64,000 nucleotides of DNA from Tenebrio molitor (lineage: Eukaryota; Arthropoda; Insecta; Coleoptera; Tenebrionidae), in NCBI RefSeq assembly GCF_963966145.1, contig NC_091054.1, forward strand, positions 7,316,001-7,380,000. Direction: 5' to 3'. The position numbers and the translations under genes were made by a program. This document shows, piece by piece, positions 43,630 to 55,800 of this stretch (positions are counted from its first letter, which is position 1; every line of letters begins with the position of its first letter). Under the pieces are notes generated by a model, which was not told where the DNA came from, made no database searches, and worked only from the letters and a program-made list of their open reading frames with translations.

Positions 43630-46600
43630 TCACAACACCAGCCTTCTTACGCCACACTCCACACAAAATTTGGCAGTCGTCAGAGGATACTTGTTCCCAC
43701 ATTCGTGACAGAACTTGGACATTCGCTGCTGATTGCCGAGATCCGGCAGAATTGCACAATTCTCCGACCCGCTCGAACTGGCACTGTCGATGCGTTTTCG
43801 TTGCAACGGGGACAGCTTGGCCGTTTTCGGTTTCGGTGTGTTCCTGTTGAGACTGCCACAGTAGTAAAAAACCATCGTTGTGGGAACAGTCGCGTAACAC
43901 ATTAGTACTCACCTTCCGTACGCCGAATCGTCGGAAACCTTTTTGGGGGGGCTACCGTTGTCGTCGTTCAAGTCGATGCCGTACGACTTGACGCAGTTTT
44001 TCGCCTTCTGCTTCCTGCTGTTGGCCAAGTGGTCTTTTTCTTTTAAGTACATTTCTTCGTAAATCTTGTACTCGGCGTACATTTTGTCGTCGACGGCGAA
44101 GAGATCCTCGGGCTTTATCGTCAAGTCGAGCTCGTCGCCGGATTCCGAACCCTAACAACACAAACGATCGTGTCATGCACCACTTTGACACTTTTTCCTC
44201 TAGAGTGGATCTTGCGACCCCACTCGAAAGAAAAACTGAACGAGAACTCGTACCTTTTTCGCGTTGCCCTTGACCCTCGACTTCGAACAATCTTCGGCTT
44301 CTGCTTTCAAGATCGGCTCGAACAGCGCATTTTTCGCGTTGTTTTTAACTTTGCTTGTTTTCTTCTCGAAACTAGAACCCGACTTAGATTTAGTTTTATT
44401 ACACTTTTTAACCTTGCCCTTCGTATTCAAGTGTGTTTCAATTTTCTTATCGTACTCTAAACTGTACAAATCTACATTGTCGTTCTGTATAGTGGTGTCG
44501 GTGTCTTCGGTGGACGTTGGTGAGTAATGGTCGAGTTTAAAGTGTTCCGGTATTGACAAATTATCAGTTTCGTTGATCAAACTCGAATCGATGGACGACA
44601 TGTCGTCGCTGTACTTCCTCTCGTTCAGAATCAAATTGAACCCGTCCTTACTGTCTTTATTTAAACTCAGAAAAAAATCACCGTTGTCGTTAAACTGCTT
44701 GTTTATCAAATTCTCGAGTATCTCGAAGTCGTCTTCGACTAGTTCCGAGTCTTGGAAGGAAGTAGGCGGATCGATTATCGACGTTCGATTTTTGCTAGCA
44801 GCTACGGCGGACTTTACCGGTTTTTGGGAAACTACTTTGGTGGCGTTGGTCGCAGCTGTATACGGGCGGGGTGTGTGCGTGAGGGGTTGTTTGGTGGTCG
44901 CGAACGGTTTAAAATCGTCGCACTCGAGTAGCTCCATAAATTGTCTTTCGGCCGATGCGAAAGGGTCATATGGAGTGGAAATTTTGCTAGAAACAAAGCA
45001 CAACCAATGTACGAAAGACTGAGACAAACTATTTCGATTTAGATAGTGTCCTCGTATGTTTTCAACAGTTTGGGACTAGCATTCCACGTTGTGACGTCTC
45101 GAGAGTTGCGAAACTCGTGGCTCGCTTCGTCCCAAACAGCTGAACATTGTGTGATGTAAGTCAAGTAAGTAACATAAAAACAAAAGTGAGTGTCTTGGAA
45201 AAATTCTTGTTTGGAATGTCATTACTGTCATTTTTTGTTTTGTTTGCTAATAAAAAGTAGTTACATAGAAATTGCATCATCACGCTGAGATGCTGAATTT
45301 TGTGTTTCGCTTAACTTTTATAATAGTTTTTTTTTTTGGCAGATGGTAACTAAGGTAAATGTTGGCCCCGTGAGTGTATTAAAAGTCGTCACCTTGGGTA
45401 ACTTAAAAAGACAGAACTTAAGTCTCTCTTGATTTTCAACTGTTTGTCGAATTTCCTTTTGAATCGCGCGTCTAAAGCCGTCACTCCGTTCCTATTCTCG
45501 GTTAATTTAGACTCCACCAGAGGGAGTTTCGTCGGTGGCGACTTTGTTCTCTCCTCTTTTTTAACTCTATCGCTTTGGTTCAAAATTTTAGGCAACAAGC
45601 AAGTGTTCTTCGCCTTGTTTCCGTCCACAGCTTGTAACACCTTTTCTTCCTTATCTTTACAACCGGCCGTCTTATCTTTAATCCACGTCGGCGCGTCTAC
45701 GACGAAAGTCGAATTTAATTTTCGTCGTTTTTTGGGGACCTCATACTCGATATTAAAATTCTCGTCGTTCTCTTTGCCGAAACAAAAGTGATTTAGATTA
45801 CAAATTAAACTGGAAACTTGGTCGGAGGGATTCGCGTCTTGCGTCAACGACTTTTTTCGAATCTGCTCTCCACTGGCTACGTCTCTTGCGATTTCTGTTG
45901 ATTTAAGGGACAAAATTGAGTCATTGCTAGGGAGTTTTGAAGAAAGCGAAAATAAGGAATTACTGTATTCGACATTTTTTGACAGGTTGTCAGAATCGTC
46001 GCACGAGTCGTCCTTGTCGTCTTCGACAAAATCGCTGTCGTGTTTGAATTCTTTCTTGTCAATACTATCGTCACACTTCGAAGTCGTCGCCAGCGCCTGC
46101 TTCAAACTTTCAATAAAAGCTCTTTCACTGGAGTGCTTCCCCCCATTTTTGTACTCCGATTGTTGACTCTCCACCTTCGAGGAAAACTTACAAAAACCAA
46201 ACAAATAATCTTTCCTGTCGGTATTTTCCTCGTCCGAAGTGAAACCATCATCGTTGTCCATCACTGTTGTCCTTTCACAATTGTCGTTTAGATCTGACAG
46301 AGACAAGTCATTGTCAACATGCAATCGTATCAACTTCGTGATTTCTTCATCCGAAGTCGTACTCTCCTTAACCCGAGTCGTCGCAGTATTTTTACACCCT
46401 TCACCGATATCTGTCCACGACGAGTTACACATATCATCCGTGTTTGACGTCTTCGAGAAGCTCTCATTCGACGATTTGATCAGATCGTCGGTGTAAACAG
46501 ATAACGGTAGAGTGCTGCTCATTTCTTCGCTTGACATTTTCGTCAACTCTAAAGTCGACTGATAAGTACTCGCGCCCCATTCTGACCGCGAGAAACGCAC

Positions 46601-48905
46601 GTCTGGTGTGCTCGGCAAATTTTGCGCTTCGCGACTCCGGAACTCGGGAGAGCTTTTCGATTTTGGCGAAATGTAAGAGTTCTTGTCGCTCGAGTTGAGA
46701 GTGTCAGACGAGTAGTTTTTCTTCGGATCGTCTTCGTCCGAATCGGCCAGAATTTCGTTCAGTTCTTCGATGAACGTCTGATTCTTGCTGGAATTTCTCT
46801 TGCCGAACACGTTCGAATTCTCGTAGACGACGATCACCGACTCCTCGTCCGTCTGACCGGTTTCAGACACACTCCCGCTCAGTTCCTTCCAAGTGACCAG
46901 TTTTTTATTCGGCAACGCGACAAATTTTATCGGGGCGACAGTTATAGACTCGACACTTTCATTGACGTTAGTCGAATTGACTTTCTCACGAGGAGGACAA
47001 TATCTTTTTGACCGCAGACTGTAGAAGGAAAGAGGATTAGAATGGATTATTTCAGGTAAATAGAGAAACAACTGCAAGGAGATTGGACAATACTCGTAAA
47101 CCTCTTTCCTCCTTTCTCCCTACATATGTTTCAAACACGGGGGCCCTCGCTCTCTCATTCCCTCACCTTTTGTTCGTCTCCTTGTTCTTCTTGGCGTCGT
47201 CTGTGGACACCAGCGACGTCGCTTTCTCTATTTTGACCGGCGAATCTACTTTTTTCCCCAAATCCAGCACAGATCTGGGCTTGCGGATGCTAGGATTGCG
47301 TCGGGGCGGATTGGTGGGTGTGCTTTTGACGCTACAAACCGACTCAGTCCTGTTCACCACGTTCGTATTGGAGTACTTTTCTTTGACTGCTGTTCTTTTC
47401 GACTTGTTCAACGGGGGCACCTTGTACTTGGTCCTAGCTTCCAAGCGTTCCTTTGCCAACAGCACATTCGCTGGAGACTTCTGAATGCGCGTCCTGTGGT
47501 CCTTGCACCACTCCACGTGTCTGTCGAAGGCTTTGTGGCCGAACTGTCTCTCGCAAAAGGGACAGCGCTCGTTCGACGCCGCCACCGGTTGCGGCTTCTT
47601 GCTCGAAGACATGTCTCTAGAAGCTCCTGCCGCAAAGTTATTTTACGCCGACAGTGACACATGAACGTACCTTTAGCCGATCGGATCGCATCGACGAGTT
47701 TCTTGTGGTTTTCTTCCCACTGGCTCGGTTTTTTCGGTTTAGGTTCGACCGCTTTAGGAATCGATTCTTGTCGCTTCAAATAGGTTTTCTGATGGAACTG
47801 CGCGAGATCTGTACCTTCGACACGCTGCTTCAACGAGTCGAAGATTTTGCGTTTCTTCACCGAATTTTTTTCGCAGATGGGGACGTGTTTTTTCAGAGGC
47901 AAGGGGAAAAAAGTGCGGCCGCAAGTGTTACAAGGAAGGAGCCTCTGCTCCTGGAGGATGTTGTCTACAAATCGCAAAACACAAAAATTAGTTCCTTTGA
48001 TTGATGCCTGCGAGGGGTGTTTAAAAAATTAATTGATAAGCAAGCAGATGATAAGTAAATCATTACTGTTCAATAAACGCAAACTGTTACGACAGTTTTA
48101 TGGAGTTTTACTCACTTTATGCACAGCGTAGATAATTTTATCGAGGCAATACAAAACAAATAATTATTATGCATTCGCTGAAAACACTATTACATAATAG
48201 CGAGGTCACTTGTGGAACTTGTGCTCTTCTTATGGCACTTTACGTCGACTCAATTTTTTCAAGGATCTCAGTACGATATTGAATAAAAGAAGTCATGACA
48301 TATTTGTCGATTTTTTGGAAAATGTGACCACAATACTGAACGACTGCGAAAATACTGCACGCAATTTGTGTATTCTTGGGATGATTGAAGGTGAACCGGT
48401 TGACTGCACAATTCTCTAAAAAGAATCGATGGGAAGCACATTTAGAGAAAAACCAGAAAAGGTGATGCCATTAAATTAAAATAAGTAACGTGTGAAGTTA
48501 AATTGTGCTTCGATAAATGCAAATGAACTGTTGTAACAAGCAACTGTGAAATATTGGGTTGTCAGTAATGAATTAGGCTTGATACCCACATTAACGAAGA
48601 ATGGAGGCGGAAGGGGTTAAAATGAAACTCTTCTTCTCTCTTATTAATAGAATTCGTCTATTTTGGGATCATTCAGGTTTCGAAACTTCCAGTTGACGCG
48701 AAAGACACAGGCAATAGCTCGAGTGGGAGTACCACATGACACGATTTTTAATCGAATTGCGAGATATGCGCAAGAAATTCATGGAAAATTTCACACACAT
48801 ATTTGCCCTTAGTAAATAAGCAGATGATAGTCGTGAACAGTTAAAAAATGAGATTAGCGTGACAAGCAACAACAATTTTGACGTTTCTTACTTACCATCC
48901 TCCAT
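43630..48905 (-). CDS. Zinc finger C2HC domain-containing protein, ZC2HC1 family (enlarged)
   Basis: Seven exons (48896-48905, 47671-47964, 47167-47626, 45393-47018, 44254-44986, 43913-44151, 43630-43843) join in phase to 1191 residues. The first coding exon is only 10 bases. N-terminal C2HC finger 1 is CNTCGRTFFPLPLKKHVPIC, followed by KKRKIFDSLKQRVEGTD and PSQWEENHKKLVDAIRSAKG; finger 2 is CPFCERQFGHKAFDRHVEWC. A middle region of about 750 residues is Ser/Asp/Glu-rich and probably disordered. Then come YDPFASAERQFMELLECDDF and a C-terminal zinc ribbon, FCHECGNKYPLTTAKFCVEC. Vertebrate ZC2HC1A is about 325 residues, so the middle is a large insertion. Molecular role unknown. The exons 3 to 4 join is the least certain. 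Confidence 0.82.
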
Positions 48906-49184
48906 CGTTTGCTCTGGGACCATCACTTTTGTTTTTGTGTGTTTCCAAGGTAACAGCGATTTAAACATTCTGACCACGTGCGTACGCGTCACAGTACAAA
49001 CGTCGATATTTTCAATCTCAATTGAAAAAAAATCAACGCTTTATGCAACGAAATCAGACTTCGCGAGTTCAGAGACGAACGATGCGCTTTAAGCGGTTTA
49101 GTTTTATTTTAGCAGGTTAAGCGGCACCACTCGGTTTGTCACTTACATAACCTCACATGTCAGTTTTTGTTTTTATTTGTACAA
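48906..49184. promoter_or_regulatory. Head-to-head spacer, ZC2HC1-type gene (-) and OXLD1 (+)
   Basis: 279 bases between divergent start codons; a compact bidirectional promoter is implied. Confidence 0.45.
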
Positions 49185-49569
49185 ATGGGCGTTTTAAGAA
49201 TAGTTTCGTACAACCGTTTCCGTGAGTTGGTATTGTATTTTTCTACGTGCGACGCAATCATTACTGTTTGTAGATCTACTGAAAAATTCCGGGCCCAACC
49301 TCAGTGTTTTATGTCAATATTGTCACAATCACCAGGAGTCTAGTGGCAACTCTGATGAGAAAAATAAGAAAGGCGATGAATATCCGGAAGAACCCACGAC
49401 TTGCTGTATGTCAGGTTGTGCCAATTGTGTTTGGTTAGAATATGCGGAGAAATTGAGTCGATATTATAGGGACGGGGGCGAAGAAGCTTTTAAAAAAATT
49501 CAGGAGAAAGTGACAGATCCAAATATGAAAGCGTTTCTGTTGCATGAGCTGAGAATGAAACAAAAATAA
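49185..49569 (+). CDS. OXLD1: Oxidoreductase-like domain-containing protein 1
   Basis: Two exons (49185-49221, 49274-49569) join in phase to 110 residues. The oxidoreductase-like motif is clear: PEEPTTCCMSGCANCVWLEY, then AEKLSRYYRDGGEEA and DPNMKAFLLHELRMK. A second cysteine pair, CQYCHNH, lies upstream. The short N-terminus MGVLRIVSYNRF is basic and hydrophobic, which would fit mitochondrial import. Function is poorly known in the family. It ends 56 bases from the convergent galactokinase stop. Confidence 0.92.
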
Positions 49570-49625
49570 CAGTGTAGAGACTTTAATAGCTTTATGGATA
49601 AAGAAATAGTTCAAGGGATTCCCAT

Positions 49626-51637
49626 TTATTTACTTAGAATTTGAGCCCCGTCGCTCGGTTTGCATACATAAAAGGTCGGTTTGCCTTTGTAATTCTTCTT
49701 GACGTGGTCGATGACTTTGGTAACGGCCGTGGAGTTGACCTGCAAAAGTCGAATCGTGTTGAATTAAAAATAAAAATGAGACGCTGCGAACTGTCAAATG
49801 TCCTTTGACGAGTGTCAAAATGGCGACCGCGCACTTCAAATAATGCAAAACGCGCTCCCATTTTTTGCGCTTACCAATGTGACGGTGCAACCGCCAAAAC
49901 CGCCGCCCGTCATTCTGCTCCCCAAAACTCCCTCGACTTGCATCGCCAGCTCTACCAGTTGGTCAAGTTCCGGACAAGAAACCTCGAAATCATCCCGCAA
50001 CGAGTTATGACTAGCGACCATAAGTTGACCGAACTTTTTGTAGTCTTTCTTCTTGAGGGCCTCGGCAGCTTCAGTTGTGCGTTGAATTTCGGTGACAGCG
50101 TGACGCGCACGTTTGATGGTCTCTTCGTCGGTGTTAATCTTTTTCAAATCTGCAAAAGTTGTAAAAATGATAGTTCCCGTCACATCTGTTCGATCCCACA
50201 GTCAATATCCTCCATTTTGGCGTCTCTCAAACTTAATTTCTTCAAAATGAGGGCGGCCTGGTGGCACTGGGTCCTTCTGGTCGCGTACTCGCTCCCAGTC
50301 AGTTCATGTTTGACGTTTGAATTGGTAATGAGCACGACAATCTTAGGATCGGACATGGGGATCAGAGTAGAGGTCATGCTTCTGCAGTCTATGAGGAGCG
50401 CGTTGCCCTTTTTGCCCATGACGGAGATGAACTGGTCCATGATCCCGCACGGGACGTTGGCATAGTCATGTTCGGCCTTTTGACAGGCGAGGGCCTTGTC
50501 AGTGGGCCTGCAAATACAAACTCCAATGATTTTCTCTTCCGACAAGAGATAAACTTGAAAGTGGCCTTTCAAGCTTATCTTTCTAGGCAACTAATTCACA
50601 ACTAACATGACCGCGCTTGGACCGACCAAAGCATCTAGGAATGTGTAAGTCGCCACTTCGATGGCAGCGCTGCTCGATAAGCCGCCTCCTGTGGGGACGG
50701 TGCTGTTAATAACAGCTTTGAAAGCCGGAGGTGTGTCCCCGATGTAGTTTGATATGACACCTACAACGAATTTTTGCATCCACCTACTCTCTAATTCAAG
50801 TAGAACTACCTTTGACGTAGTTTGACCATTTTGGGGGACCAGGTGTGATTGTTTTGACTAAGGCGTTCTTGTTGGGCATCTCGATCGTGGTCTTGTTGGG
50901 TGGGTCCGTGTGTGGATTCATCGTTAAAATGGTTGTTTCTTCGCCGGGGATTTTTTTGCCCACCATGACTGTTACTAAAGGTAATGCCTATAAATTTTAA
51001 TTTTATTTTGTTTTTTTTTACATAACTCCAATAAAGATACACAATATTAACATTATTTTCAGATTTCCTGTGTGAACACGCCAGATTAGATTAGATTATC
51101 GTTGCTATATCCCACATTTTATTCGCATATTTTGTTTGACAAGTGATTGACAAGATAAGCATTGTTACCCACTGTCAGATTTGAGATAAAAACAAATTTC
51201 TGGTTTATTCCAATGAACTTTTTACACTTAAATTGAGGACTGAACACCTGTTGGAGTTTGAAGTGTCAAACCCATTTCTTAATTTTTGACTTTCTTTTCC
51301 ACTCCGGCTACGATTTTACATCTAATTTCCATGGCACTCATGAAACTAACGCACTTAACAACCTCTAGATTAGTTTCCGATTTTTACATCATCGCCTGGA
51401 GATAAGAAAAGTGCAACGCGCGCAGTTTTACAATTGTTTCTGCATGACTGTATCATGAAAAATAAAAAATCTCACCATAGGCATAACAAATCCGTCATTG
51501 TAGTCAATGTGTTCACCAATTAAATTGACCCTTCCAGGGGCGTACACCACGATATTCGCCTCTTCGTTGAATTCTTTTTTAAATGCATTTTTTGCCTCTT
51601 GCACAACGGATTTAATTTCGGGTATAGTTTCTGCCAT
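49626..51637 (-). CDS. GALK1: Galactokinase
   Basis: Six exons (51476-51637, 50810-50987, 50607-50760, 50200-50507, 49875-50149, 49626-49739) join in phase to 396 residues, as in other animals (about 392). The GHMP-kinase landmarks are present: APGRVNLIGEHIDYNDGFVM, the ATP-binding VPTGGGLSSSAAIEVATYTF, the catalytic-site CGIMDQFISVMGKKG, LLIDCRS and the C-terminal GSRMTGGGFGGCTVTL. It phosphorylates galactose in the Leloir pathway in the cytosol. The donor of exon 4 (GACT/GTGGGA) is weaker than the others and was chosen to keep phase. Confidence 0.95.
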
Positions 51638-51845
51638 ATTAATTTTAGTTTCAAACTTAAATGAAAAAGTAAAGAATTAGATATGGAAGTTTGTGTTAAT
51701 CAATTTGTCATTGAAAAGTTACTGAAAATCTTGCGCTCAAGGCGACGTATTTATGGAGGTATGATAACGTTCAGTCGCTTGATAATATTATTTGAAACTA
51801 ACTAATGGAAGTTAAACCATGTAATCGCATAAGTTCAAGATAAGA
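51638..51845. promoter_or_regulatory. Head-to-head spacer, galactokinase (-) and RUN-PDZ-PTB gene (+)
   Basis: 208 bases between divergent start codons, so the two genes must share a very compact promoter region. No site is named. Confidence 0.45.
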
Positions 51846-53768
51846 ATGTCAGTCAGTGACCCATTGATTAAAGATATTAAAGGTAAATAAATATTTATTT
51901 GTCAAGATATTCCTGCAAGTTTGAGGTTATGTGTCATGTTCACACAAGTATTCATTTTTGTTGGCTCATTATTTTGTCGAATACACATTTTAAGTGCTTT
52001 ATTTGCTTTGGGGATCAATTTTATTATCGCATAAAATAGAATAATCAACGAACTAGTAATTCATAGGTGTAATAGGTGTTGCCTATCGATCAGTCTAATT
52101 TTGCACAGGATGCACGTTGAAGCTTTTCACCGAGTCTCTGTCGAAAAAAATCACAGATTCGAGTCAAGATCTACAAGACTTTTGCCAAATTCTCGAAAAA
52201 ATCTTCCATAGAGGGTTAACCCAAACCCAGACCAGTTTTTACGGTAATAAAAAAACAGAGGTGTACACGTGGATGTCTTCTCTGGCGGCAGAAGAAACCG
52301 CTTTGGAAAGTTTCAATTATAGAAACAGCGTCCAAGAGGTGCAAAGCACTAAACACGTGCAAACCCCTCTGGGAAAGTTTCGACTATTAGTGAGACATTG
52401 TTTAATGAAAAAGTGTTTACATTTTTCTCTGCAGTATTTGGTGAGTATGATCTTTGATTTTATACTATAATATATAAAATCAAAGGTATGACACTAACTT
52501 GTTGTTTAACTTGTGAAAATGTTTATTTCTAGAACAATTCAAACAAGGCAAAGCTTTTCTACGATAAACATTCGATAATCGGGGATGAAATCTTGTCGGC
52601 AATATTGTTATCCGTGTTTCTGCAATGCAATAAAATAAATTTCGAATTAGATCTGACTAATTGTGCGTTTTTAGACCTGACTTGGCAGACACCCGACTTG
52701 GTAAAACTCGAACTTGTACCGTGTAAAAATTTGGGGATTAGTATTAGGTAGTGCGTCACGCCATTCAAATTTTCTTCGCTAAACCCTCACAGTTTTTCAG
52801 AAAATAAAGCAGTTATTGTACACGTGAAGTCCAACAGCGTGGCGTCAGAGTCCGTAAGTTGCGGCTGAATAATTTTGCGATGTTCCTGTACGTTGGTTGA
52901 AGGGCGAAATCTGCACGGGCGATATTCTGTCAAATTTAAACGGCGTCGAAATAAATTCGTCTTGCAAGGGGCGACTTAACGCGATTTTCCGCGCTAATAA
53001 AGGCAAGCCGATCAATTTAGTCGTCGTGAAAGCATTCCATAAACAATCCCAGGACGTCTTTGCACCCGTGAAAACAATACTGGAAAAGTTGCAAATTGAT
53101 CCTGTGAAGATCACAAATCGTTCGCAGAGTGAACACACCACCGAGACGTGATCGATCGAATTGTAGATTTTTACGTTTGACTTTGTTGTGTTTTTTAGGG
53201 CGACATGCGCGCCAAAAAGTACCAAATCTGGATACAGCGCGACTTATTTGGGCCTCGTGAGCGTCGGAAACAACGGAAGCGTCAGACAAATTGAAGAAGC
53301 CATAAAACGTCGCTTGAGCATGACGAAGAGCGACACACAAAAGCCGGTAATATTTGAAATTGGAGAGATGAACATCAAAGTATTAGACTCTGAGACAGGG
53401 GGCGTAAGTTGCGCTGCTACCGGAAGATTGCACAAACTGAAACACCAATTTTCAGATCGTTTTTAAACACTCGTATATGCAGATCTCGTCTTGCGGATCG
53501 GTCCCCGCTTTGCCCAACTACGTCGCGTACATTGCAGGGTGGGCCAGAATAAATGAATTTATTTTTCTTTAACACTGATTTTTAGGGACGAGAACTGTGA
53601 TACGGCGTCTAACTTTGTTTGTTACATTTTTCACGTCCAAAACATTGAAGACGCGTGCACGATCTTGCAAAGTATAGGTGGGAGCTTTCACTCACTGTGG
53701 ATTTCGTTGACGTTTTGCGATTTATTTTTTCAGGGCAAGGATTCGGCAGGACGCATTTCGCCGTCTAG
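51846..53768 (+). CDS. RUN-PDZ-PTB domain protein (adaptor-like)
   Basis: Nine exons (51846-51882, 52109-52440, 52533-52747, 52793-52853, 52903-53147, 53199-53403, 53456-53538, 53586-53677, 53734-53768) join in phase to 434 residues. Residues 1-180 resemble a RUN domain, with LLVRHCLMKKCLHFSLQYL and FYDKHSIIGDEILSAIL. About 185-290 resemble a PDZ domain: LGISIS, GEICTGDILSNLNGVEI. About 300-434 are a PTB/PID-like domain: SATYLGLVSVGNNGSV, VIFEIGEMNIKVLD, PNYVAYIAGDENC and FVCYIFHVQNIEDACTIL. RUN domains contact small GTPases and PTB domains bind NPxY-type tails, so a membrane-trafficking or receptor-adaptor role is inferred. I cannot give a gene name. A poly(A) signal caataaag is near 53886. 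Confidence 0.8.
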
Positions 53769-53916
53769 AACTCCCTCTACGACACACTTTAATCGTACAA
53801 TAAAAAATTTAATGCTTTACGTGCAAGCCGAAGCGCAAAATCTCAAACAGAATACATTTTTCACTTTGTAAACTGTTTTTGTTTCAATAAAGTGTTGGAA
53901 AGTTGTTTTTTATCCC

Positions 53917-55318
53917 TTATGTAACTGAGCGAGGACCACCAAGTATGTGCTTCCGGTAGCGTAATGCATCTTCTACCGTTGTGACAAGCCTCAAATTAAC
54001 ACTGAAGAAGCCATACGCGGTAATTTTAATTTTTCTTGCTACTGCGAAGCTTAAGAAAGTCCAGAGCTGGAAAATTTGATACAATAAAGTAATGAATTAA
54101 AAATTGATCAGTCAGGTCTGACCTCCTCTTTGGTATTGTTTTCTACACGGTGTCTCATTAAATTAGAAATGAACACTCTGGTAGAATTTCCCTAGAAATG
54201 CATTTTACTCATGAATAAACAAAGCACCTATACTTCGCAATCTATACTTCGTTCACTAGAGCGTCTGCAGTTGCACAAATGAAAGCGAATCTTAAAAAAT
54301 AGTAAAGACTCCAGGTGAGGCTGTTAACAACACTGGGCAGCATCTGCGCGTTCACATGTTGGGTCGCCGGTTGCGCAAACCCTCCAAAAATCGCAAAATA
54401 TAAATTTAGCAACACATTAACAAACAAACTGGACAACGACACGAACAACTGACCGTTGTAAATTTGATTTAATCTGTCACTGACGTCGCACAGGACGTGT
54501 CGACACTCCTTCAACACTGCAATTTTTGCCGACAAATCCTCACCACTCCTCTCGACTTGACTCGCTTTGTTTTTCTTAATTCCTAAAAGAAAATATCTGC
54601 AAATAGCTCTTCGCAGTCCAATACTGACCATCTCGTCTCAAATTTCGTTCCAAAGCGTCTCCAATTTTCTTTAGATTCTTGTGGACCAATCGAAATCGTG
54701 CGAAAACCAACCAAGTGATCGAAATAAACTGTAGCTCGCAGCACGCCGCGGAAAAATTGTTGTAGATGTTGAGGAAAAAAATAGCGAATTGAGTTATCAC
54801 AGCTGTGGAAGTGATGGTGAGACGCACGTAAGAGATGATTTGAAAAGGAAACGAGATTAAGAGTGTCAAGAGGCAGAATATTTTGATAGCGGTTGCGTTT
54901 TCGGTGAGGTGAGTTGGTCCCAATAAGGCGTCGACTTTTTCGAGAAGTGTCAAGACGGCGGAGCTTTTGTGATATATTTGGTACAAAATGGAAAGTCGGG
55001 AGTATAAGCTCACCGCCGACACTAGCACGGGATTCATTACTTTTATGACAAAGTGTTGACTGGTTAGTGCCTCATGAGTGGCGTTGAGAACCTGAAACTG
55101 ACCCGCACACTTTCGACTGTTGAAAATAATATTCTTACCTTTTCCATGTAGATTACACCAAAAGGCGTGAACAACAAATGTGCAAAATTTAGTACGGTCA
55201 TTATTGAATAAACAATTATTATTAGCAGACGATATTTTCGAGAATTAGAGAGAGCACCGGAGACTCCTCCGAAAACTGATAAGTACGTCACAGGTCTAAG
55301 AATTTTGTGAAGCTTCAT
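53917..55318 (-). CDS. Gustatory receptor (7tm_7), copy A, C-terminus abnormal
   Basis: Five exons (55139-55318, 54629-55091, 54248-54582, 54123-54191, 53917-54066) join in phase to about 399 residues with at least six hydrophobic segments. Typical chemoreceptor features are a short N-terminus (MKLHKILRPVTYLSVFGG), an intracellular ECRHVLCDVSDRLNQIY, and the C-terminal ITAYGFFSVNLRLVTT. In gustatory receptors the last exon normally adds a final helix with a TYLxxLxQF tail. Here the frame runs instead into 20 unrelated residues and stops. No such exon is found before the convergent neighbour, so the receptor may be truncated. Ligand unknown. Confidence 0.7.
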
Positions 55319-55800
55319 AACGGTCGCTTTGTTGTGGTTGCCGCAGTCGCAAAGATAAAATATTTTGCATGGAATAATACCATCGAGCGCTTTTAATTTG
55401 TTTGAACATCGTTAAAACAGAAATGTGGGTTAAACTATATTAAGTACAATTAGATATATCAGGCGATTAGGAAGAATTACACGCATACTCGTATCTAACA
55501 TGCAGCCTGAATTTTTTTTTTATACATAATACGATTTTTTTGAAATCCAAGACCTGACCTACTGTTGTGACAAGAGTCAAATTGACGCAGAAGTAGCCAA
55601 TAATTTTACTTGTTACTCCGAAGCTTAAGAAAATTCAGAGCTGGAAAATTTAATTGAATAAAGAAGAAATTAAAAACTTATCAGTCAAGTGCTGACCTTC
55701 TCTTTGGAATTTTTTCCATATAGAGTCTCATTTAAATTAGCATGAATAATCCAGTAGAATTTCCCTTAAAATGCATCTTTATTCATGAATAAACAAAGTA

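Noticed and set aside
48210..48419. 69-residue plus-strand frame in the first intron of the ZC2HC1-type gene
   Set aside because: No family motif and no splice or promoter support.
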